A stretch of 50,457 nucleotides of DNA, taken from positions 1 to 50,457 of the forward strand of contig JAQUQI010000001.1 in the NCBI GenBank assembly GCA_028716165.1, given 5' to 3'. The stretch comes from Candidatus Omnitrophota bacterium. Lineage in GTDB: Bacteria; Omnitrophota; Gorgyraeia; JABMRG01. The notes under the pieces are model-generated. The model was given only the letters and a program-made list of their open reading frames with translations. It made no database searches and was not told the DNA's origin. Both the position numbers and the translations under genes were made by a program. Shown here in pieces: positions 1-8,112 of the stretch. Position 1 is the first letter of the stretch. Each line of letters opens with the position of its first letter.

Positions 1-60
1 GGTGTTCCTCCTTTCATGTTTAAGCTTCAAGGCTATTCTTGAAAGCTTTTACTTCTAACA
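1..60 (-). promoter_or_regulatory. Leader hairpin and Shine-Dalgarno of an off-window gene
   Basis: Read on the minus strand, bases 14-7 are AAAGGAGG, a near-ideal Shine-Dalgarno site. Six bases remain before the window edge, so a start codon very probably lies just outside the window. Upstream, bases 48-38 and 31-22 form a hairpin (AAGCTTTCAAG against CTTGAAGCTT, one bulged base, 6-base loop) in the leader of that gene. No T-run follows the hairpin, so it looks like a leader structure rather than a terminator. The off-window gene itself cannot be identified. Confidence 0.6.
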
Positions 61-65
61 ATGAA

Positions 66-119
66 AGGATACACCCTTTTTTATTGGTATTTCAAGCTGA
101 ATTTACAGAGAACATTATA
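66..119 (-). promoter_or_regulatory. Candidate promoter(s) for the off-window gene
   Basis: There are two overlapping candidates on the minus strand. A perfect TATAAT lies at 119-114, but no good -35 box stands in front of it. A second pair is TTGAAA at 95-90 and TATCCT at 71-66 with an 18-base spacer. Either would drive the gene whose ribosome binding site is at the left edge, downstream of the terminator at 234-264. Bases 120-233 hold a GC-rich, CpG-rich stretch with no gene that I can support. Confidence 0.35.
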
Positions 120-233
120 CGTTACCTACGCGAAGGTCGGGCGCGCCGCGGGACGCGCACGCATATCCCAAGCCGTCCTCCGGCCGCGGCTGTCTGAACG
201 CGGAAAAGACTCCTTAAAAAACCCGAATTCTTT

Positions 234-264
234 TAAAAAAACACGTAACAATGTATTACGTACC
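234..264 (-). terminator. Rho-independent terminator after the NSS operon
   Basis: On the minus strand ACGTAA (261-256) and TTACGT (248-243) form a six-base-pair stem with a 7-base loop, extended by G-T wobbles. It is followed at once by GTTTTTTT. The stop codon of the small gene at 256-363 lies inside the first arm. The stem is AT-rich and fairly weak, but the T-run and the position at the end of the operon fit an intrinsic terminator. Confidence 0.6.
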
Positions 265-363
265 TTTTTGGCCGCGTGTTACAACCTTGATAAAACTAAA
301 TAAACACAAAGATACTATAAAAACCCACGATAATATCATAAACAGCCAACCGCTCCAGCGCAT
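256..363 (-). CDS. Single-span NSS transporter partner protein, 35 aa
   Basis: This tiny gene starts 14 bases after the stop codon of the sodium symporter gene. A GGAGG Shine-Dalgarno (377-373) stands 9 bases before the ATG at 363; an earlier in-frame ATG at 372 directly abuts the GGAGG and is too close to be used. The product is 35 residues: two tryptophans near the N-terminus, one hydrophobic span at about residues 6-25, then a basic tail (K, R, K). NSS-family transporters of bacteria such as the methionine/alanine importer MetP are known to need a small one-span subunit (MetS type) encoded just downstream. Position, size and topology match that role. Sequence membership in the MetS family was not tested. 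It would sit in the inner membrane beside the transporter. Confidence 0.7.
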   Translation of the reverse strand: MRWSGWLFMILSWVFIVSLCLFSFIKVVTRGQKGT

Positions 364-377
364 CCGCCGCATCCTCC

Positions 378-1931
378 TCAATAATAACTTTTCATCTTCC
401 GTTTTCTCCAGGCTGTTTTAACCAGCATGCAAAGAACGAAAAACAGTCCGGCAAGCGCAAGACGCGTACCGATGATATAGGGCTTGACGGTGCTATCAAT
501 ATCTCTCATCATGATAAAAGGCAGGCCGTCTTGGGCAAACCAAAAAACAAGTATCAAAAAAAGAAAAGAAGGCGTTATGTATTTGATAATAAACTTATAC
601 GGTGCCGGAATGCGCATCATAGAACCGTGATGCATTTCATCCCAGGCCTTATCAATACCGAAAACCCAGGCAAAAAGTAATACCTCAATAGTAGCAAACA
701 GGACAAGGCAAAAAGTGCCTGCCCAAAAATCAAGCTCATCCACCACGCCTTTGCCCAGTAAAAATATTGCCGCGTGGCAGAAAACAAAAGTAGCTGCTCC
801 AAATATCAAAACCGCTTTAGCCCTTGACATGTTAAATTCGTCTTCCAAAAAAGCTATAGCCGGCTGGGCAAGGGATACAGATGATGTTATGCCGGCCAAA
901 AAAAGCATTGCAAACCATAAAAAACCGAACACGGCAGACATCGGTATATGTTGTAATATCACCGGCATAGTCACAAAGCTCAAGTCAAAGGCGCCCTGCC
1001 TGGACACATCAATAATACCCGCCGGCCCGAAAAAAGCAAACGCGGCCGGTATGATTATAGACCCGCCAAGAACAACCTCAATAAGGGTATTGGTACCTGC
1101 GGCCGACAGGCCTGACAAGATAACATCATCGGCTTTTTTGAGATAGCTGGCATAAGTCAATATCACCCCGATACCGACGCTTAAGGTAAAAAATATCTGG
1201 CCGGCGGCCGCCAGCCACACCTTAGCGTGTTTTAACGCTGAAAGATCCGGGTTCCATAAAAAACCCAGTCCGTTAAGGCTGTTCCATGAAGGCAATAACG
1301 GATTTGGGGCGCCAAGCATGAACACCCTGACCATTATTACAAAAGCGAATATGATAAGAACGGGCATGGCGATCTTGCATAATCTTTCAATGCCGACTTT
1401 TATGCCGCGTGTGATTACCGCCATATTTAGCGCGAAGGTGGCAAGAAAAAAACAATAAGCTGTGTAAATACCTCTAAAATGCCCTCCCTGCGTAAGCCCC
1501 TGAAAACCCCTTAGAAAATCCGTCATACCCGATTGAGTTCGTATACCGTTATAAGCGCCGGTCATTGAAAATACGCTGTAGGCAAAGCACCAGGACTCAA
1601 TATACAAATAATAGACAAATATAACCATCGGGCCGAATATGCCTATCACGCCAAAGTATTTTATAAAACGGTTTTTTTGCCACATGCTGTGGAATGCGCC
1701 CGGCGCGGTAGAATGCTCAAACCCGCCGCCATATCTTCCTATCGTCCACTCTATCCACATAAGCGGTATGCCTAATAGAAAAAAAGACAAAAAATAAGGT
1801 ATCATAAACGCGCCGCCGCCGTTCTGCGCCGCCTGAACCGGAAAGCGCAAAAAATTGCCTAAGCCTACAGCACTGCCTGCCACGGCAAAAATTATACCCA
1901 GTTTTGAACCCCACTGCTGCCTTTTTTTCAC
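378..1931 (-). CDS. Neurotransmitter:sodium symporter family amino-acid transporter
   Basis: A 517-residue inner-membrane protein with about 11-12 hydrophobic spans, the usual size for bacterial NSS (SLC6/LeuT-type) transporters, which import amino acids with sodium. The family signature is plain in the first helix: WGSKLG, then AVGLGN (Asn26 at the sodium site), RFP and NGGGAF at about residues 7-42. The broken sixth helix shows SVGIG followed by TYASY. Translation begins with GTG at 1931, overlapping the truA stop as GTGA, with GGAG nine bases upstream. The gene is last-but-one in the leuC-to-NSS operon, just before its small partner gene. The substrate cannot be read from sequence; the operon context and the family favour a neutral amino acid. 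Confidence 0.92.
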   Translation of the reverse strand: MKKRQQWGSKLGIIFAVAGSAVGLGNFLRFPVQAAQNGGGAFMIPYFLSFFLLGIPLMWIEWTIGRYGGGFEHSTAPGAFHSMWQKNRFIKYFGVIGIFGPMVIFVYYLYIESWCFAYSVFSMTGAYNGIRTQSGMTDFLRGFQGLTQGGHFRGIYTAYCFFLATFALNMAVITRGIKVGIERLCKIAMPVLIIFAFVIMVRVFMLGAPNPLLPSWNSLNGLGFLWNPDLSALKHAKVWLAAAGQIFFTLSVGIGVILTYASYLKKADDVILSGLSAAGTNTLIEVVLGGSIIIPAAFAFFGPAGIIDVSRQGAFDLSFVTMPVILQHIPMSAVFGFLWFAMLFLAGITSSVSLAQPAIAFLEDEFNMSRAKAVLIFGAATFVFCHAAIFLLGKGVVDELDFWAGTFCLVLFATIEVLLFAWVFGIDKAWDEMHHGSMMRIPAPYKFIIKYITPSFLFLILVFWFAQDGLPFIMMRDIDSTVKPYIIGTRLALAGLFFVLCMLVKTAWRKRKMKSYY

Positions 1932-2722
1932 TGCTTGATACTCCGGTTATCGCGGGCCGCGGTTTTTGGATACTTTACCCGCATAAGGCAAAGCCCCTTC
2001 GCGGGGGCCGTAGGCCCTGCCTCGCGCCTGTCTCTGGCCTTTAAAATATCTCTAATATGTTCGGGTTGTATCTTTCCCCTGCCAATTTCTACAAGTGTCC
2101 CAACAATATTACGCACCATATTATAAAGAAAACCATCAGCTTCAATATACATACTGATGACATTGCCCCTCCGGCTTATAGACAGGCTTATTATTTCGCG
2201 CACCGGATCTATTTTTTTGCCGCCAGAGGCCTGAAAAGACCTGAAATCATGCCTGCCTATCAAAACCCGCGAAGCTGATATCATTAAATCGTGATTAATC
2301 TTGTAAGGTATATGATATTGATATAACCTGTCAAAAAGAGGCGCGCAAGGGCAGTTAAATATGCGGTAACGGTAGAGCTTTGAAATCGCGTCAAACCTTG
2401 AATGAAAGCTTTCCTTAACGTCAGTAACACTTGTGATAACGATATCTCTAGGTAAAACACTGTTTAAAGCGCGCAGGATACGGTTGCAAGGCATTGAATT
2501 ATTCAGCTTGAAATTTGCCACCTGGCCCAAGGCATGAACGCCCGCATCGGTACGCCCGGAACCTATAACCTTTACCCTGGCTGTAAATATACCGCTTAAA
2601 GCGGTTTCTATCTCATGTTGTATGGTCTTCTGCGGATATGACGCCCCGGCCCCTTTGGCCTGTATCTGCCATCCTTTATAGTTTGTACCATCATAGGCTA
2701 TGTTCAGCCTGATATTTCTCAT
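1928..2722 (-). CDS. truA: tRNA pseudouridine(38-40) synthase TruA
   Basis: TruA converts uridines 38, 39 and 40 of the tRNA anticodon stem to pseudouridine in the cytoplasm. The 264-residue protein has the expected length and the diagnostic motifs: AYDGTNYKGWQ near the N-terminus and GSGRTDAGVHA, in which Asp59 is the catalytic aspartate (Asp60 in E. coli). FLYNMVRNIVG near the C-terminus is also typical. The ATG start at 2722 lies 42 bases after the asd stop, and the gene end overlaps the GTG of the symporter. It is a housekeeping gene carried inside an amino-acid operon. Confidence 0.96.
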   Translation of the reverse strand: MRNIRLNIAYDGTNYKGWQIQAKGAGASYPQKTIQHEIETALSGIFTARVKVIGSGRTDAGVHALGQVANFKLNNSMPCNRILRALNSVLPRDIVITSVTDVKESFHSRFDAISKLYRYRIFNCPCAPLFDRLYQYHIPYKINHDLMISASRVLIGRHDFRSFQASGGKKIDPVREIISLSISRRGNVISMYIEADGFLYNMVRNIVGTLVEIGRGKIQPEHIRDILKARDRREAGPTAPAKGLCLMRVKYPKTAARDNRSIKQ

Positions 2723-2764
2723 TATATCCCTGGATTGGCACAGCCCCTGGGCCTTGTTGTTATG

Positions 2765-3790
2765 CTATCTCTTCTTAACCAGGACTTCTGCTATCTGGAC
2801 GGCATTTAAGGCAGCCCCTTTTAATAGGTTATCGGAAACAATCCACAGGTTTAAACCGTTTTTGATACTCTCGTCCCTCCGTATCCTGCCTACATAAGTC
2901 TCATAACTTTCGGCCGCGTTAACCGGCATGGGATATTTTAACTGCCCGGGATTATCAATAACCTTGATACCGTCAGACTTTGACAATATACGCCTTGCTT
3001 TATCCGCTGAAAGCGGCCTAAAGGTCTCTATATTAACAGATTCTGAATGAGAGACAAAAACCGGCACCCTTACACATGTAGCCGTCACGCCTATAGACTT
3101 GTCGTGCAGTATCTTTCTTGTTTCGTTGACCATTTTCATTTCTTCCTTGGTATAGCCATTGTCAAGAAAAACATCAATGTGGGGAATGAGATTATACGCT
3201 ATCTGATATGGAAACTTTCCCGGCCTGTAATTCTTATTTAGGCGCGGAGATTTTTTATTTCCTATCATGGCCGTTTCCTTTTCAAGCTGTATCAGGCCTT
3301 TATTGCCGGCGCCCGATACTGCCTGATAAGTAGAAACGACGATTCTTTTTATTTTTGCATAATCATGCAGAGGCTTAAGAACGGCTACCATCTGTATGGT
3401 TGAACAATTGGGGTTTGCGATTATACCCTTATGCTTAAAAACGTCTGCGGGATTTACCTCCGGCACAACAAGCGGGACATCTTCATCCATCCTAAACGCC
3501 GAGGTATTATCAATACAAACAGCTCCGGATTTAACGGCATAGGGTAAAAATTTCCTGCTTATATCAGCGCCCGCGCTTGATAAGACTATGTCAATTCCGC
3601 CAAAAGCGTCTTCGGTCAATAGTTCAACAACAATGTTTGCCTTATTAAAACGTATCTTTTTACCCGCGGACCTGGCAGATGCCAAAGGCCGCAGGGTCTT
3701 GACAGGAAACATCCTCTTTTCAAGAGTGTTAAGCATCTGCGTCCCGACAAGTCCGGTAGCGCCTACTACCGCTACATTGTATTTTTTCAT
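2765..3790 (-). CDS. asd: Aspartate-semialdehyde dehydrogenase
   Basis: The enzyme reduces aspartyl-4-phosphate to aspartate semialdehyde with NADPH, the branch point to lysine/diaminopimelate, threonine and methionine. The 341-residue product has a Rossmann motif (VGATGLVGTQML, residues 9-20), SSAGADISRKF, and NPNCSTIQM with the catalytic Cys129. AGGAG stands eight bases before the ATG. The stop codon is TAG, showing that amber is an ordinary stop in this genome. It lies between leuB and truA in the same orientation, separated from leuB by about 100 bases without a clear terminator. Confidence 0.95.
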   Translation of the reverse strand: MKKYNVAVVGATGLVGTQMLNTLEKRMFPVKTLRPLASARSAGKKIRFNKANIVVELLTEDAFGGIDIVLSSAGADISRKFLPYAVKSGAVCIDNTSAFRMDEDVPLVVPEVNPADVFKHKGIIANPNCSTIQMVAVLKPLHDYAKIKRIVVSTYQAVSGAGNKGLIQLEKETAMIGNKKSPRLNKNYRPGKFPYQIAYNLIPHIDVFLDNGYTKEEMKMVNETRKILHDKSIGVTATCVRVPVFVSHSESVNIETFRPLSADKARRILSKSDGIKVIDNPGQLKYPMPVNAAESYETYVGRIRRDESIKNGLNLWIVSDNLLKGAALNAVQIAEVLVKKR

Positions 3791-3893
3791 ATCACATGCT
3801 CCTGTTATGGCGTCAAAAACAAAAATTTCTTTTTATAACACATGGACCTCTATCGCCAAAGCCTCATTAGCCGCAAAACCTGTATTTTTTTCT

Positions 3894-4943
3894 TTACAGG
3901 CTCGCGGCAACAAGCTCGCCCACCTGGCTTGTTGAATATCCCATCTTCCCGGCTGAAAGTGATTTTAATTTATTAGACGTAACATTAATAATAGCTGACT
4001 CTATGGCCTGCGAAGCCTTGTCTTCGCCTATCTCTGCCAAGAGCATCGCCACGGCACCGATAGCGGCCAAAGGGTTTATGACATTCTTACCGGTATATTT
4101 AGGCGCGGAGCCTCCTATCGGCTCAAACATTGACACGCCGTCAGGATTAATATTGCCTCCCGCGGCAATACCCATACCGCCTTGTATCATTGCGCCCAAG
4201 TCCGTTATGATATCACCAAATATGTTATCAGTCACTATAACATCAAACCATTCCGGATTCTTGACAAACCACATACACGTCGCGTCAACATGGACATAAT
4301 CGGTCTGCACGTCCGGATATTGAGCGGCAAGCTCATTAAATGTCCTCTGCCACAGGTCCCAGGCATAGGTCAAAACATTTGTCTTTCCGCAAAGCGTCAA
4401 TTTTTTTCTCTTGTTACGTTTCCTTGTGTATTCAAACGCGTATTTTATGCAACGCTCAACGCCTCTGCGGGTATTATAAGAAATCTGTATAGCCACTTCA
4501 TCCTTAGTCCCCTTGTCCCGGAACTCGCCCATACCCGTATACATGCCTTCATTATTTTCGCGGACAACAACGAAGTCTATATCGCCTGGCCCTTTATCTT
4601 TGAGCGGCGTCCAAACGCCGGGATAAAGTTTTACCGGGCGAAGATTTATATATTGTTCCAGCCCAAACCTTGTATTCAGCAATATGCCTTTTTCAAGGAT
4701 ACCGGGTTTTACCCTGGGGTCTCCTATGGCTCCTAAAAATATAGCGTCAAAACTTTTAAGTTCATCAAGCCCGCCTTCGGGTATTGTCTCTGATGTCTTT
4801 AAATACCTCTCACCGCCCCAATCAAATATCTTGGTTTCGTATTTAAAGTTATATTTTTGCGAAGCGGCCTTCAGGACCTTGAGCCCTTCCCTTACCACTT
4901 CAGGCCCTGTCCCGTCACCGGGTATAACAGCTATCCTATACAT
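3894..4943 (-). CDS. leuB: 3-isopropylmalate dehydrogenase (LeuB-type)
   Basis: A 349-residue beta-decarboxylating dehydrogenase that would oxidise 3-isopropylmalate with NAD and release CO2, the third step of leucine synthesis. IPGDGTGPE at residues 8-16, NLRPVKLYPG, VRENNEGMYTG and NIFGDIITDLG (metal-binding aspartates) are family hallmarks. The family also includes isocitrate, homoisocitrate, tartrate and malate dehydrogenases, and the substrate-binding loop here (LLNTRFGLEQYINLR) is not the textbook LeuB form. The leucine assignment rests mainly on the leuD and leuC genes directly upstream. AGGA lies six bases before the ATG. No leuA is in the window. Confidence 0.85.
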   Translation of the reverse strand: MYRIAVIPGDGTGPEVVREGLKVLKAASQKYNFKYETKIFDWGGERYLKTSETIPEGGLDELKSFDAIFLGAIGDPRVKPGILEKGILLNTRFGLEQYINLRPVKLYPGVWTPLKDKGPGDIDFVVVRENNEGMYTGMGEFRDKGTKDEVAIQISYNTRRGVERCIKYAFEYTRKRNKRKKLTLCGKTNVLTYAWDLWQRTFNELAAQYPDVQTDYVHVDATCMWFVKNPEWFDVIVTDNIFGDIITDLGAMIQGGMGIAAGGNINPDGVSMFEPIGGSAPKYTGKNVINPLAAIGAVAMLLAEIGEDKASQAIESAIINVTSNKLKSLSAGKMGYSTSQVGELVAASL

Positions 4944-4973
4944 ACCTTGTCCTTTCTTATCCTTTCTTGCCCT

Positions 4974-5480
4974 TTAAAGCGTATCTTGCGCGCCTTTCTC
5001 GGGTTTTAAGCATTGCATTAGCCCGCCCGCGGATACTATCCTCTGCATAAATTCCGGAAAAGGCTGTGTAATATATGCCTTGTCTTTTTTAGGCTCATAT
5101 ATCCTGCCTGCGGCAAGGTCTATCTCAATAATATCGCCTGTTTGAATATCGCCCGGCAATTGCCCGTTTTCAAGGATAGGTAGTCCTATGTTAATGGCGT
5201 TACGGTAAAATATCCTGGCAAAACTGCGGGCTATAACACAGGATATGCCCGACGCCTTTATGGCAATAGGGGCGTGTTCCCTTGATGAACCACAGCCAAA
5301 ATTACTGCCTGCCACTATGATGTCCCCTTTTTCAACCTTATTGACAAAATCAGGATCAGCGTCTTCCATGCAATGCCTGCTTAGTATGGCAGGATCAATG
5401 GTATTGAGATAGCGCGCCGGAATTATTTCGTCCGTATTCACATTATCGCCAAACTTATGCGCCCTGCCTTTGAGCTTCAT
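4974..5480 (-). CDS. leuD: 3-isopropylmalate dehydratase small subunit
   Basis: LeuD pairs with LeuC to isomerise 2-isopropylmalate to 3-isopropylmalate in the cytoplasm. The 168-residue length matches the short HacB/archaeal-type small subunit rather than the roughly 200-residue E. coli type. [16 protein letters not shown] near the N-terminus and [14 protein letters not shown] (about residues 58-71) are the conserved swivel-domain motifs. GAGG lies nine bases before the ATG. It is spaced 30 bases from leuB and 86 bases from leuC. Homoaconitase subunits of lysine synthesis look alike and cannot be fully excluded. Confidence 0.92.
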   Translation of the reverse strand: MKLKGRAHKFGDNVNTDEIIPARYLNTIDPAILSRHCMEDADPDFVNKVEKGDIIVAGSNFGCGSSREHAPIAIKASGISCVIARSFARIFYRNAINIGLPILENGQLPGDIQTGDIIEIDLAAGRIYEPKKDKAYITQPFPEFMQRIVSAGGLMQCLKPEKGAQDTL

Positions 5481-5566
5481 CTTTATATTCCTCTTATTCT
5501 GCCCTAAGTATTTTTATCAGGGCCAAAAATACCGCTGATTGTATTAATATAACCGCGATAAACGCG

Positions 5567-6850
5567 TTAAACAACCTCTGCCGGATGGGTAATTCTTGCC
5601 TTGACGGCGCTTGCCGCGGCGACAGCCGGATTTGCCAGGTACACAAAACTCTTAGGACTGCCCATCCTTCCTACAAAATTCCTGTTTGTCGTGGCTATGG
5701 CCACCTCGCCTTCGGCGAGTATGCCGGCGTGCCCCCCAAGGCATGGTCCGCAGGTGGGCGTTTCAACAACAGCTCCCGACTTTGTAAAAACCTCCAAAAG
5801 GCCTTCTTCCAGGGCCTGTTTATATATATTTTGCGTGGCAGGTATCACAATCAGCCTGACACGGGAATTGACTTTTTTACCTTTTAATATCCTGGCAGCT
5901 ATCCGGAGATCGGATATCCTGCCATTAGTGCACGAACCGATAACAGACTGGTCTATTGATACCTTTTTAAGGGCGCTAACACCTTTAACGTTACTGGGCA
6001 GATGCGGACAGGCGACTTGAGGCTCCACAGCCGACATGTCCCATTCATAGCTATCGGAATAACAAGCCTCTTTATCGGAGAATAGATATGACCAACGAGC
6101 GGCATACGATAAATAACGCCTGCCCATGGCCTGTTTTATATACGCGCGCGTTTTTTCGTCCGGGGCTATTATCCCGTTTTTGCCGCCTGCCTCTATGGCC
6201 ATATTGCACATGGAAAATCTATCATCCATAGACAGGCCGCGTATAACAGGGCCGGTAAATTCCATAGCCTTGTAGTTTGCCCCGTCAACTCCTATCTTTC
6301 CTATAGTAAATAATATAATGTCCTTGCCGCCGGACCATTTCTGCATTCTGCCTTTGTATATGAATTTCATAGACTGCGGGACCTTGAACCAGCACCTGCC
6401 CGTGGCCATCACAGAAGCCAGATCGGTAGAACCTACTCCCGTGGAAAAAGCTCCAAGAGCGCCGTATGTGCACGTATGCGAATCAGCTCCGATTATAAGG
6501 TCTCCGGGCCCTGTTAAGCCCGCTTCCGGTAAAAGCGCGTGCTCCACGCCTACCCTGCCCTGTTCAAAATAATGCCTTATGCAATGTTTCTTGGCAAAAA
6601 CCTGCAATACCTTGCATTGCCTGGCGCTCATCGCGTCTTTGTTGGGCGTAAAATGATCAGGCACAAGGGCTATCCTGTTTTTGTCCCAGGGATCAGCAAT
6701 GCCGGCCTTCTCAAACTCCGATATGGCCAGGGGCGCGGTGATGTCATTCCCAAGGCACAAATCAACTTTCGCGTTAATAAATTCGCCCGGCTCAACCCTT
6801 TTCTTCGCGTAATGCCTGGCTAAGATCTTTTCCGTTATGGTTTGTCTCAT
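5567..6850 (-). CDS. leuC: 3-isopropylmalate dehydratase large subunit
   Basis: The aconitase-fold large subunit carries a [4Fe-4S] cluster. The three ligands are visible: Cys307 in GSCTNGR and Cys367/Cys370 in [28 protein letters not shown] and [10 protein letters not shown] are further family motifs. At 427 residues it belongs with the shorter HACN-type subunits (about 420 residues), not with the roughly 470-residue enterobacterial LeuC. Together with leuD and leuB it gives the second and third steps of leucine synthesis. The spacing to the acetyltransferase gene upstream is 44 bases, consistent with one transcript from the promoter at 7377-7405. Confidence 0.93.
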   Translation of the reverse strand: MRQTITEKILARHYAKKRVEPGEFINAKVDLCLGNDITAPLAISEFEKAGIADPWDKNRIALVPDHFTPNKDAMSARQCKVLQVFAKKHCIRHYFEQGRVGVEHALLPEAGLTGPGDLIIGADSHTCTYGALGAFSTGVGSTDLASVMATGRCWFKVPQSMKFIYKGRMQKWSGGKDIILFTIGKIGVDGANYKAMEFTGPVIRGLSMDDRFSMCNMAIEAGGKNGIIAPDEKTRAYIKQAMGRRYLSYAARWSYLFSDKEACYSDSYEWDMSAVEPQVACPHLPSNVKGVSALKKVSIDQSVIGSCTNGRISDLRIAARILKGKKVNSRVRLIVIPATQNIYKQALEEGLLEVFTKSGAVVETPTCGPCLGGHAGILAEGEVAIATTNRNFVGRMGSPKSFVYLANPAVAAASAVKARITHPAEVV

Positions 6851-6894
6851 TGCCGTAAGGCCGCCTTTTTAAAATTTATGTTTTATCCAAGGAA

Positions 6895-7353
6895 TCAAAT
6901 GCGGGTCATCATGGCTTGCTCGTCGCAATTCGGAAACTTCGCGCATTGCAGGCACTCCGTCCATATCTTATGAGGAAGCAATTTTCTGTCTATATTTTTA
7001 AAACCCAATTTAACAAAAAATTTCGGCGCGTATGTCAGGCAAAAAACCTTCTTAATGTCAAGCGAACGCGCTTCTTTTAAGGCCTGTTTCACAAGTGTCG
7101 TCCCTATATCCTTCTTGTGCCAGTTTTCGTCAACGGCAAGAGCCTTTACTTCAGCGAGATTCTCCCAGCATATGTGCAAAGCGCAACAGCCTATTATATT
7201 ACGGCCATTAACCGCCACAAAATAATCCCTGATATTTTCATACAATTCAATAAGAGACCTCTGGAGCATAAGGTCTTTTTTAGCGAAACAACCGATAAGC
7301 CCCTGGATAACGGGCACTTCTTTTATATAGGCCTTCCTAATTATCGTTTTCAT
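6895..7353 (-). CDS. Short ArgA-like GNAT N-acetyltransferase
   Basis: A 152-residue GNAT-fold protein. The acetyl-CoA loop region lies around residues 75-95 (AVDENWHKKDIGTTL), after CCALHICWENLAEVKALAV. Its C-terminus has the pattern HKIWTECLQCAKFPNCDEQAM, which I associate with short stand-alone N-acetylglutamate synthases of thermophiles and anaerobes. These acetylate glutamate as the first step of arginine synthesis. It heads the leuCDB operon, directly behind a good promoter. No other arg gene is in the window, so the arginine role is family inference. The ATG at 7353 is preceded by only a weak ribosome binding site. Confidence 0.8.
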   Translation of the reverse strand: MKTIIRKAYIKEVPVIQGLIGCFAKKDLMLQRSLIELYENIRDYFVAVNGRNIIGCCALHICWENLAEVKALAVDENWHKKDIGTTLVKQALKEARSLDIKKVFCLTYAPKFFVKLGFKNIDRKLLPHKIWTECLQCAKFPNCDEQAMMTRI

Positions 7354-7376
7354 TCGGATATGCTTTCAGTTAGGGT

Positions 7377-7405
7377 ATTATATAATAAACGGATAAAATG
7401 TGCAA
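7377..7405 (-). promoter_or_regulatory. Promoter of the acetyltransferase-leuCDB-asd-truA-NSS operon
   Basis: The minus strand carries a perfect TATAAT (7382-7377) and TTGCAC (7405-7400), exactly 17 bases apart. Transcription would start near 7370, giving a leader of only about 17 bases before the ATG at 7353. No attenuator or riboswitch fits in that space. The preceding ABC operon ends at 7425 without a convincing terminator, so some read-through is likely. Confidence 0.6.
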
Positions 7406-7424
7406 ACAAAAATTAAGTAAAGCC

Positions 7425-8078
7425 TTACAGGCGTATGATTTTGTCTGATACGGCGTTAATGCTATCGGCATCGTGCGATATAAAAAGCATGGCCAGATTC
7501 TCCAGGCTCCTTAACCCGCAAAGCAGTTTAAGGATATTAATCTGCGACGGAAGGTCAAGCGATGACAATGGTTCGTCACAGATAAGCAGTTTGGGCCCTG
7601 CCGCGAGCGCCCTGGCTATATTTACGCGCTGTCTTTGCCCTCCGGAAATCTGGTGAGGGTAGCAGTTGATAATTTCATAATCCAAACCGACTTTTTTTAA
7701 CAAGGACCTTATCTGAAACGCCAATCTCATTTTTCCGGGATATCTATTTATTATAATAGGTTCGGACAGGCTTTGGCCTATGGTCATTTTAGGATCAAGG
7801 CTGGCCAAAGGGTCCTGAAAAACAATCTGGACCTTCTGCCTGAATTTTTTCCAACCGGTTTTTTTAAATTTGGATATGTCTTCGCCTCTAAACAAGACAC
7901 TGCCTTCGCTGGGCCTGATAAGGCCGCAGACTATCTTCGCCAACGTAGTCTTGCCACTGCCGGACCTGCCTGATAAGCCCACGGTCTGGCCATAACCGAT
8001 ACTAAAACTTACCGGAGCCAGGGCCTGCCTGTCTTTATATTTTTTTGATACGCCCACAACCTCTACTATAGTTTCCAT
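7425..8078 (-). CDS. Peptide ABC importer ATPase (DppF/OppF-like, short)
   Basis: One of two ATP-hydrolysing subunits of an oligopeptide/nickel-type ABC importer on the inner face of the membrane. Walker A GRSGSGKTT is at 37-45, the Q-loop Gln88 precedes DPLASLDP, the signature ISGGQRQ is at 144-150, Walker B with Glu169 lies in LLICDEP, and the H-loop is His202. All catalytic elements are present. At 217 residues it stops just after the H-loop and lacks the roughly 80-100 residue C-terminal extension normal in DppF/OppF. It follows the partner ATPase gene by 34 bases and is last in its operon. Confidence 0.9.
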   Translation of the reverse strand: METIVEVVGVSKKYKDRQALAPVSFSIGYGQTVGLSGRSGSGKTTLAKIVCGLIRPSEGSVLFRGEDISKFKKTGWKKFRQKVQIVFQDPLASLDPKMTIGQSLSEPIIINRYPGKMRLAFQIRSLLKKVGLDYEIINCYPHQISGGQRQRVNIARALAAGPKLLICDEPLSSLDLPSQINILKLLCGLRSLENLAMLFISHDADSINAVSDKIIRL

Positions 8079-8112
8079 TGATAAGATAACCCTTTTACCG
8101 CTGATTGCATAT

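Noticed and set aside
61-303. An 80-codon open frame on the plus strand at the left end
   Set aside because: It lies across the small NSS partner gene, the terminator and the promoter of the minus strand, has no ribosome binding site, and its product is unlike any protein family.
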